64,000 nucleotides of DNA, taken from Pseudisothecium myosuroides (lineage: Eukaryota; Streptophyta; Bryopsida; Hypnales; Lembophyllaceae). The stretch is from positions 3,720,001 to 3,784,000 of the forward strand of contig OX637297.1 of assembly GCA_951799445.1 (NCBI GenBank), written 5' to 3'. The position numbers and the translations under genes are program-made. Shown here piece after piece: positions 49,801 through 57,757 of the stretch (positions are counted from its first letter, which is position 1; each line of letters begins with the position of its first letter). Under the pieces are notes generated by a model. That model saw only the letters and a list, made by a program, of their open reading frames with translations, did not search any database and was not told the DNA's origin.

Positions 49801-50359
49801 CCGGGTCAGATCTGTCTCTAACTCCTTCCGATGCGTTGGGTCGGCGGGAATCGCTGGTCTAACTATCCGAGCTGTGACAGAGGGTCAACGCGCTACCGGT
49901 TTGCTGGACTCCGCCATACCGACACCGACAACTAAATCCGGTGCAATCGGCACCGACCTCACCAGTCTCGCCCTGTCACGATCTCTAACTCACCACTCTT
50001 TCTCTCAGCTAAGTGCGCAAGACAATCAGCAAAGTGAAGAATGAGGAAGATTAGGTATGGCGAGGGTTTAAGTACTAGTCGAGCTGCCGACCGTTCCCCT
50101 TGGCGAACGGAAAGAGGTCCGTTCCTGTAACGGTTCCCTAGCGGCGTAGGTCGGATACCTATTCCGTAGCTCGTTCCGATCCGACCTAACTCGGATTTTA
50201 AGATCCGTTACAGGATCAGAATCTCGGATTCTAACTATCCGGAATTTGTCCGTATCCGGATCTAATTTCCTTTTTCCTACCAAAATTTTGAAATTTTTGA
50301 CTAACTCCTAACCTACTTCTATGCTATCTTCCTTTACTCTAAGTTTCCGTGCTCCCACA
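46887..50359 (-). repeat. 5' LTR of the full-length element
   Basis: 3,473 bp, TG..CA ends (element sense TGTGGGAG..TACGACA). Uninterrupted, and the best template for this family in the window. Very rich in CCGG/TCCGGA. The plus-strand frames at 47,326-47,724 and 48,971-49,282 are shadows. Confidence 0.95.
48016..49917 (-). pseudogene. LTR-borne ORF in the 5' LTR (633 codons)
   Basis: The most nearly complete copy: one frame from ATG at 49,917 to TAA at 48,016, 633 codons. It is broken only by a TGA near codon 13 (CGA in the other copies) and a TAG at 48,817-48,819 (TGG in the solo LTR). It lies entirely inside the LTR, about 440 bp from its 5' end, in element sense. Features: RMGCVGLIHRPWN, GKFRNPVTTKDGYPVSD, an RVLEFLIPIMYPEKPTRV block, a Glu/Asp run, the coiled coil EKDKRIKSLEKERDGLL, and a basic C-terminus SSSAKKSKRGK. 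Because a full element has two LTRs it carries two copies. I recognise no homologue; possibilities are a captured host gene or a lineage-specific accessory protein. Confidence 0.88.
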
Positions 50360-50364
50360 GATAC
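50360..50364 (+). repeat. Target site duplication GATAC (right)
   Basis: Second copy of the 5-bp duplication made by the full-length element. Confidence 0.95.
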
Positions 50365-50965
50365 ACAAATCTCTGTCGGTTCTGGATGTCTTGATCTATT
50401 GTTGTAGTAAAGGAGGAAGGACGTAGTTCTGAGTGACCTACTTTCCGGGCTTGCTATCCGGGGAATTGTGAGAATTAATACTTCCTCTGCCCTATGATAA
50501 AAACTCTGTTAGGATTGTTTTGTGTGGGTTTGTTCTAGAAAAATAGAAGTTTATGAGTGGTGAGTCTCTACTCCTCGAAAGATCAATAGCGGACACCCTA
50601 AGGTTAAGACAGGGGGATATAAAACTAGCCAAAGTTGGGAAGTGGAATCCGGAATCCGGAAAGGGATAGATCCGGATTAGAATCCGGAAGGTATCAACGT
50701 CGAAAAGAAAAGAAGAAGTTAAGAAGGATTGCTTGGGTGGTTGTTTGAAAGATCCGGATATCCTTAGCTTGTGATAACATACTAGAATCTCCTAGGACGA
50801 TATTTCATGTTATCTTACCACCTTTTGGTGATAAGGATACTTATGCCTAGATTGCGCGTACGACACTCTCAATATACAATCACTATGAAATGTGATTTTA
50901 TATAGCAGTTAAACGTGACCTAGAAAAAAAATATTATATTGTTGTAAATAAATGTTTTCTGAAAA

Positions 50966-51269
50966 GGATACCTCAGTATTTGAAGGATGAAATTTTTTGC
51001 AAGCTTTAGGTAGAAACTAAATCCACAGCGGATATGAATCAAAGACCAGAACTTAGACAATTATAGAAACAAGCTATGTCATGCTTCTTGGCAAGAACTC
51101 TTACACACGGGAGTTTGTAAACTGCAGTTCATAAAAGTATTTGCAAAGGAGATTGACATAGCTTGTTTGAATAGTTTTCTAAGTTCCGTTCTTGAGTTCA
51201 GATCCACTAGGGAATTAGTTGCTACCTACAGTTTTCAATTTATTTTATCCTTTAAACACTGAGGTACTC
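50966..51269. mobile_element. Foldback element, 116-bp arms
   Basis: Left arm 50,966-51,081 and right arm 51,154-51,269 are inverted copies of equal length around a 72-bp loop. The match is best near the loop (AACAAGCTATGTCA against its complement) and continues through GAACTTAGA, TAGGTAG and TACCTCAGT blocks to the ends. Arm identity is roughly 75-80% by eye. There is no ORF. A transcript would form a long hairpin, so a young small-RNA locus is an alternative reading. Confidence 0.75.
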
Positions 51270-51529
51270 TCTTCACAAACTGTCACCTACAACACTGTGG
51301 CACCTTCTTTCATAGTTTGGAACAATTCATGATTCCTAGTGCTATTACCTACTTAGTTTTTGTTATTTTCTACAAAATAGCACAACTATAAGAACCCCAA
51401 ATTGTAAATCACTCAATAGTAATTAAGTGATACACCAAAATTTTATATTACTATACTGGAGAGAATAAGATGTCTTCCATGGTCTTCTATCTACATACTT
51501 CAATTGGGATGTACTCTTCAACTTCTCCA

Positions 51530-52260
51530 TTGCCGCAATGATCTTCGGCCCTCGACTGTATCCATTTTTTTTGCGAGGACATTGTCCTCGCAATCTCTCA
51601 CCTTTGCGCCCTTAAGGAACTTTCTTCCCAAGCGTCCCATGGATTGGAATTAAGAGAATTCGGTTTAATGACAATACCATGTGTCTTCCACTGGCTTGTC
51701 GCAACTCCTAATGAATTGCATCGAGGCAAACGAGCTCTTAGAACCCTTGGTGTCATATGTTGCTCTCTTAAGTCGGCATTTGCAAGTAGCAAACCCTGCA
51801 CACTATTGCCGGCAATGGCAACAGACTTAGCCATGATGTCACTGCCTTGCCAAGCCAATTGAAATCAGAAATTTACAATCCAGTTGAATTGACAAAAACA
51901 AGTTCAAAAGCTAAATCAAAAAATGAAAACCCCTGTACCTCGAGGGCGGGCAGCACACCTGTTTGTTCACCGTACAACATTCTTTACTTCTCAGGATTCA
52001 TCTAAAGCAATCTTTGGGTGAGGTGGACCTTCAATAGGATTTCAATGGAGAAGGAGAGCTGACACGGTTGGTGCACTTCTTTCCATTTGGTGGACTATCT
52101 ACTACCCCATCATCAATAGGCATCACGGAGAAGGCCATTGTGGATTGCCCCGTTTTAGCAAAATGCATAATGTGTCCCATACCACTCTTTGATATTGCAA
52201 ACTGACCATAGTCAGAAAACAAATCATGAGAGGCAGTAGCCTTGCCGCCACACTCAAAAC
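51530..52260 (-). pseudogene. Older third relic of module 3
   Basis: Minus-strand segments resemble module 3 of the right arm. At 52,031-52,222 DYGQFAISKSG..STMAF then DDGVVDSPPNG parallels DYGQYKILSRG..STMDF and EDGVVNSPPSG. At 51,598-51,858 a C-terminal part with TPRVLRARLPR and PWDAWEESSLRAQR is compatible with the RRRVLPRR..MWDRKFLELQR region. The two lie in different frames with a TAG between. It lies just downstream of the intact module 3, so it is either an old tandem remnant or part of a further unit. Confidence 0.55.
51571..51593. repeat. Perfect 23-bp palindrome, unrelated to the main motif
   Basis: Arms TTGCGAGGACA and TGTCCTCGCAA around a central T, inside the third module 3 relic. 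Same odd-palindrome style as AGCTCGANTCGAGCT but different sequence; single copy in the window. Confidence 0.85.
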
Positions 52261-52626
52261 ATTATATTCATTAAAATGAGGGTTTTCCAGTGAAATGAGA
52301 GTTGCAAGAGCTAACTCTTAGAGAAATAATGGACAAATACCGTATCAAAACTATTAGAATAGAAGAGAAGAATACCAACAACAAGGAGTGTTTGCTGAAA
52401 CATGGACAGGAGTACAACATTCATTATGAAAAGGTCATCTATTTATAGTAAATTTTTGGACCAACATAAAATTGTAGGGCAATTCCTTTCCGATCCTTAA
52501 AAGACCAGAGAAACGTATATAATTGTCATGAGTGTGATTCACTCTAGCACTTGAGTTCTACATAATATCTACACAATGCTATCATGCATGTACCTATAGA
52601 CACTCAATCTACAATATGAACAGACC
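52257..52626 (-). other. 3' flank of the right cluster with end-of-homology motif
   Basis: Aligns (reversed) with 12,953-13,338. The terminal block ATTAAAATGAGGGTTTTCCAG then GAAATGAGAGTT is at 52,272-52,303, after which the arms stop matching. Confidence 0.7.
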
Positions 52627-53262
52627 CTACATGTGCGATTTACACTTTTGCATCTCCATCGCTTTCAGAATCTTGGGTCCCCGACTGTACCTAGTATTAG
52701 TCCCATTGTACTCCCGCCTGCTCTGAAGCCTCTGCAATTCTAGGAACTTTCGATCCCACATATCATGCACTGGAGGAATGCATCCACTTGGCTGGACTCT
52801 ATGAGGTGCTTTGAACTTCTGCACACCTCCAGACAAGACGCTTCGACGAGGAAGTACTCTCCGACGATACGGAGTCCCTCCTTTTAAGGCAGGAGACCCA
52901 GCCGGAAATGTGGCCATGAACACCGGCGCGGGTAACGTATCTGCAGCGTCTTGGTAGAGCCTTCTCTGCATCGCCTTGTCCGAGATAGCCGGCGACAATC
53001 GAGAAGCAAGGGGTCCTTGGGTCCTCGGCGGAGAAGGGGATCGAGAGGCCGGTTGACGCGAAACTCCACTGGGCGGGCTGTTGACCACTCCATCTTCTAA
53101 AGGCCTGGAGGAGAAGTCCATAGTGGAGTTTGCCGTGGCCGCCGAGCAGAGGAAGTTTCCTCTGCTCAAGATTTTGTATTGCCCGTAGTCCATTATTGAG
53201 TCCACGGACGCGGCGCATGGCAGATGAGCATCCTCATCATGCGAAATTGATGTGCGCACAAT
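52627..53262 (-). CDS. Module 3 (right copy): basic Pro/Ser/Arg-rich protein, unknown
   Basis: An open exon starting after a TTGATTCTAG acceptor (53,262) and ending in TAG at 52,627; 210 residues from an in-frame GTG at 53,259, with no ATG at the start. It may therefore be a terminal exon spliced from upstream. Sequence landmarks: SISHDEDAHLP, DYGQYKILSRG, DGVVNSPPSG, an SRSPSPPRTQG linker, and a C-terminal MWDRKFLELQRLQSRRE segment that looks helical and basic. Open and well conserved against its decayed left copy, so it is the better-preserved allele of this module. I recognise no domain; Ser/Arg/Pro richness fits a nuclear protein but proves nothing. Confidence 0.6.
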   Translation of the reverse strand: MVRTSISHDEDAHLPCAASVDSIMDYGQYKILSRGNFLCSAATANSTMDFSSRPLEDGVVNSPPSGVSRQPASRSPSPPRTQGPLASRLSPAISDKAMQRRLYQDAADTLPAPVFMATFPAGSPALKGGTPYRRRVLPRRSVLSGGVQKFKAPHRVQPSGCIPPVHDMWDRKFLELQRLQSRREYNGTNTRYSRGPKILKAMEMQKCKSHM

Positions 53263-53376
53263 CTAGAATCAAGTATCAGGTAAAACATATTAACAAAGCA
53301 CAGGTAACGCCATAAATTCTAAGCAGCAACCATCCGTACATGCAAAAATCACGTAGCCAAAAGCAACAAACAAATC

Positions 53377-53508
53377 AGCTCGATCCGAGCTAACTTGAGG
53401 CACAGAGTGCACGACGCAAAACTTTAGAATAATATTTTTATTTTCTGGATTAAGAAGAAAGCAACCCATCAGGCAGTTCCAAATGAGCAAATCAGGTCGA
53501 TTTGAGCT
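53377..53508. repeat. Two palindromes after module 2, right copy
   Basis: AGCTCGATCCGAGCT (53,377-53,391) and AGGTCGATTTGAGCT (53,494-53,508), placed between modules 2 and 3 as in the left arm. Confidence 0.88.
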
Positions 53509-53575
53509 GAATTACATAAGAATCTAAATACCCGCAGATCCGTACGACCTAAGCTACAAACCCCTCACTCTAGTT

Positions 53576-54826
53576 CTAGCGAATAAATGGCGACGCTGTG
53601 ACGATCTCCATCAGCTTGTCGTATTCCCGATGGTTTCTCTCGTCGCAGAGCATCCGTCGACCAATTCTAGCAACCGCCGTTCTCCTAAACGCCTTCAGTC
53701 CTTCCCCTCGAGCTAGGTGCAGGCCCTGAAACCAAGGCAGCAGGACATCCAAGAGAAACGTGTCCTTTGGACCATGTCCCCTATTCGTCCACGTTTCAGG
53801 CAAAACGACGTTCTCAGAGCTGTTGAGAATGTGTTTATTTGGACTATCGTCCACGATGATTGTGTTCTCAGCACTGAATCTACCCCGGATGCCAGTGAAC
53901 AGGTTATTTAGGTTCTTAAGAAACAACTCCTTTTCCGTGCCTGGCTCCCTGTACGTCGACGGTCTTCCCGTCCTATCTCTGCACTTAAGCGTCTTACAGG
54001 AGTCTTGTCCGAGAATCAGCAAAGGCCTATCCAGTCCGTCGAAAAGATACTTCGCCACCTCTTCGGTGGTGGACTTCTTCATCGAGCTCCACACAGAAAT
54101 GGATGCAATTCTGCCTAATTGACGTAGGAACTCGGAACATCCCGGGCGAACGTAAACTAGCTTGGGTCCCACTACGGCGGGATTGATAGCCGAGTGCGGC
54201 TGAACGGCATCGGGGATGCGTTTTGACCAACCCTTAAACTTCAAATCTTCGCAGACACATAATATCCCATTGAGGTCCAGGACGACGTTGATCCACTTCT
54301 CCACCACCCTGGACGTCAATGGACGATGGACTACCTCCGAAGTTCCTCCTACATCACAAGAAGGACCAGATTCCTGCTAGACAATAGACAAATGTGCAGC
54401 CAGTTATTACCCTGTACTGGCACATTTGGAACTTCACACATAATGACGGGGACGCTCATGTTCGAGTTGACTAAATCATTCTGAAAACCAAAATGCACAC
54501 ACAAAAACAGTACCCCAAAAGGTTCCAAATGAGCAGCATGATTTATACCTTCTGCTGCGACGCCTCTCCAGTCTCCACGGAAGCATCTGTCGCCACGACG
54601 GCCGTCTCTGGAATGCGAACCTCCAGCAGGTCCGCATCTAAGATGACAACGTCATCTGACACCGGTGTAAGAGATGTGGACGGTCCAGGCTCAAGGACGG
54701 CCACAAGGACATTGCATTCAATGGGAATAGTCTGATCACTTTCCACCGGACCAAGCACAGGCTGAGCAGTAGTATTCACAGGATCAGGGACGGGAGGAGA
54801 AACAGAATCTACAATATTTGCAGTGC
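53576..54826 (-). CDS. Module 2 (right copy): FCP1/NIF-type HAD phosphatase-like protein
   Basis: Two exons. Exon 4 is 54,549-54,826 (after ATGCAG; ends AAG/GTATAA), acidic/Pro-rich with DDVVILDADLLEVRIPE. Exon 5 is about 54,377-53,576 (after TTGTCTAG; stop TAG), and the join keeps frame. Exon 5 holds an FCP1-homology domain: motif I VVLDLNGILC (about 54,260-54,285), motif II VWSSM, a Lys in LKCRDR, and motif III/IV IIVDDSPNKH. The DxDx(T/V) signature has Asn in place of the second Asp, the usual general acid. I recall the same DLNG form in other plant FCP1-like proteins, so weak or altered phosphatase activity, or a pseudophosphatase, is possible. Exon 4 starts mid-codon with no ATG, so it needs an upstream exon, perhaps by splicing from module 1. 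Likely nuclear if it acts like FCP1/SCP proteins. No stop or frameshift. Confidence 0.8.
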
Positions 54827-55032
54827 CTGCATGCCACAAATGCACAAGAAAATATTCGTGAGAAATCTGTATATTAGAGCCTCATAAAATGAGATATAAA
54901 TACATGAATGAATTGCAAAATGTGTGAACTCCATGGTTCAGTCCACTGGAAGTTCCGTTTGAGCAAAATGATTGTAGTCTCTCCAAAACGACTACAACTA
55001 CATACAACTACATACAACCTATGGCAAAAATC

Positions 55033-55047
55033 AGCTCGAGTCGAGCT
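55033..55047. repeat. Perfect palindrome after the module 1 stop, right copy
   Basis: AGCTCGAGTCGAGCT, 26 bp beyond the stop of module 1 (55,073). Matches the left-arm site at 10,502. Confidence 0.95.
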
Positions 55048-56102
55048 AAACTGTACAAGCGACATCGAGTGATTATTGAGGAGCACCTGTGCCCAAGTCC
55101 TGGCTAGGCACCGCGGGACTTTGCAGATCTAACTGCGCTGGCTGTTCCACCGGATGCTGCTCGTCAGCACCTCCCGCGACTGGAAGGATTGGAGCTGCCT
55201 GTGCTTCGGCAGGAGCCGCCTCTGCGTCAGCTGATGATGGCGGGGGCGAAGGGGGAATAGGATGTGGGGGCAAAGGAGGTGTCGGAACAGCAAACTCAGG
55301 GAGACCCGGTGGTTCCAATGGAGCCGCATCGCCTGATAAGGGAGGCAGACCTTCAAGCAGCAGCTGCGGCCTCGGCGTCGGGGGCTCAAATGAGGAGAGT
55401 GGTCTCGCACCCCTCAAGTGATTGATAATGGAGTCCAGCTTGTCGGTGTTGTTTGCAGAATCCACCAACATGAACGTCTGCATTTTATCCATCCTTGTGT
55501 TCTGCTGGTACTGGAATTGTAGATTCGCCGCGCGATCCTCCAGTTGTCTCCGCTCCAGCTCCGCGAACCTCTGCTCTATGTATTCGTCCCGCTTCGACAA
55601 CTTCCTTTTCTTTGGCGTGACGGCAAACAAAGGCGTGCTTGAGGGCTGCTCCTCTTGCATGTGACCGCTCGAGGCCGACGACCTCCGATGTTCCGTCGGA
55701 GTGGGAGGAACCGGATTGTTGGCGTTCACCACAAGTTGCTCGTCCAGCACCTGCTGGACATAGAAGTCCTGCTCGTCGCCTTCGTCGTCGGAGAGGACTT
55801 CTGGCTCTGCAGCTGGCGCCTTCTCGCGCCACCCAGTGGATGGCGAATCCCAGGGCGAGTGTTTCGTCTTGCGCGACGACGACGGAGTCGTTTGAGACAC
55901 CAGAGGCTTCTTGCGCAAAGACGTCGGCACCTTATACCCCCCCTCCAGGAAGTCGGCCTTGTCTAGTTTCATGGCCGCCAGGGAAATATCATTCCAGAAC
56001 CCCGTATCGTTGGCAACTCCAACCGCCCAGACGTTCACAAAACTCATCTGTACGTTAAGAAATTATCACAGGACGTCAATATTGAGAATACAGAGTGGCT
56101 TC

Positions 56103-56247
56103 AGCTCGATTCGAGCTAAACCCATCGGTGATTCAGGACGAGTCCAGCTAATTCGTTCCATAAGGAATCGGATCATCCAGAAGTCACACTTATCGCAACA
56201 GAAGGAAACACAACAAACAGATTTGGTACATCAGCTCGATTCGAGTT
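56103..56247. repeat. Two palindromes inside intron 2, right copy
   Basis: AGCTCGATTCGAGCT (56,103-56,117, perfect) and AGCTCGATTCGAGTT (56,233-56,247, one change near the donor). Same arrangement as in the left intron 2. Confidence 0.95.
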
Positions 56248-57661
56248 GATTGAGCTGTAGGGAACTTACCACTGCTGCACAGGTCACTTTTCCTCCTGCA
56301 AAGACGGAGAACACGCTCATTCCGGGAGAGCAGAACTTCTTTATCACCCACAGGTAAAATTCTATGCAAAGCTCCGTGTTGTAGAGCCGGAATTCCAACT
56401 CGTTGTACCCCCGGGGCTTATTGAAAGTATCAGTGTCCGGAGCCAGAAAAAACTCCGGAATGTCGCCACCCCTCGTACACGACGAACTCGTCAAAAACGT
56501 CAGCAGCACTTTGTCGTGCGACTTTGCCTTGGCGGAGGCCATGTCCCCCATCCGCTCATACTGTCCCGGTATGTAGTCCGCGAACGTACACTTGTACGTG
56601 CTGAGGATGTCGTTGTTCTCCACGAAGGCGATCACCTGCGTCTGCTCCTGCATGTCCGCGCATATAAAAAGCCAGGCCGGGACGTCCTCAAATTTTGGCT
56701 GCTGCTTCCCTCTCAAAGACACGATGACGGTGTTGAAGTACGGAATTGCGATAGTCCCGTCCTTCTTCGAAAGCACCCCCGGAATGTATCGGAAATCGAT
56801 AACACCCAGCCCAAGATCTGCAGGGCTGTCAACTGTCCACGCACCCCTTGGCCACTGAGCGTGCTGGTCTTTTGCGATGTCGTAAGGTGCGTAGTGCGCC
56901 ACTGCCGATGGTGGGACGAAATTCTTCCGTTGACTTAGGAAGACTTTGAAGAACTCGGCTGCCTGGTCTGAAATTTGTTCCGTGGACTTGTTCTTCGACT
57001 TCTTCTGCTTCACTTCGGAGAAGAAGGCCTCCCCGGGCCGCTCCAAGAGTACATTCAGCGTTGCGGAGGTGACGTTGTACTTCTTCTTGAAGTCCTTCCA
57101 CTTGTCCTGGACAGGCTCCTCCACCGCGTTCAGCAGACCCAAGGACGGATCAATCTTGTTCAACTCCTTCTTCACGAACGCCTTTTGTTTGCGCCTCTCA
57201 ATCCAATCCTTTGCAGCGTAACAGCTTTCGAGAACTGACGATGACTGCTTAATGGTCACCTTTGGGTGCGGATACATCCTCTTATCACCATCTCTAAATA
57301 GAATGTGGTTGGCGAGCACAATGAGGTCTTCGTTCGTGAGATTTCCGAAGAACTTGAAGAATTCCTTGTTCAGCATCCCGTTCTCGGTTTTCCAGGACAA
57401 TTTGACATTGAATTTCTTCAAGGAGTCCGCGTCAATGAGCTCGCCATGCGCAGCACTAGAGATGACCTCGCTCCAGAGATTGAACACCTCTGCAGGAGCG
57501 GTGATGAGCCTAATCTCATTCGTGATGGAGGTGTTGCCTTTTGAGTCCTTGGCTTTGGACTTCTGATGCGATTTTGTAACGTCAATCATAGAAAAACGCA
57601 TCTGCATCGCCTTAGTGAATTTCTGCATATAGAATGGGAAACCAACGTCAGGATCCTTGTT

Positions 57662-57757
57662 AGCTCGATTCGAGCTGATCTGCGACAAGGTAATGACCAT
57701 GCAGTCAACAACTAATTCATAGTAGCCAGCATAGCGTAGTTCAGCTCGACTCGAGCT
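57662..57757. repeat. Two perfect palindromes flanking intron 1, right copy
   Basis: AGCTCGATTCGAGCT at 57,662-57,676, directly after the acceptor and translated ISSNRANK if that acceptor is used, and AGCTCGACTCGAGCT at 57,743-57,757 beside the donor. Positions match the left copy although the central base differs. Confidence 0.95.

Larger units (their letters stand above)
33947..50359 (-). mobile_element. Full-length Ty3/gypsy retrotransposon with LTR-borne ORF
   Basis: A 12,911-bp element (after removing the 3,502-bp solo LTR plus duplication) with two LTRs of identical length, 3,473 bp, a 5,965-bp internal region, and a 5-bp target duplication GATAC. The primer binding site TGGCGCCGCTGCCGGGGA, 4 bp from the 5' LTR, is complementary to tRNA-Asp as in Tat/Athila-type elements. 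A purine tract abuts the 3' LTR. The internal region encodes gag, protease, reverse transcriptase, RNase H and integrase in that order (Ty3/gypsy order), all in one frame with three in-frame stops. By eye the LTRs differ at roughly 1%, nearly all transitions, so insertion is fairly recent. The element is probably non-autonomous now. Confidence 0.95.
28490..50865 (+). mobile_element. Solo LTR (oldest), split by a nested insertion
   Basis: Starts TGTGGGAGCACGGAAAC and ends GCGCGTACGACA, the same termini as the other LTRs of this family. Its own sequence is 28,490-33,946 plus 50,365-50,865; the rest is the nested full-length element. Minus a 2.5-kb insertion at 29,677-32,150 it is about 3.48 kb, that is one LTR with no internal region. 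The left flank is CACTC. On the right the base order ..TACGACACTCTC fits a CACTC duplication if one CA of CACA was lost. It is the most diverged of the four LTR copies. Confidence 0.88.
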
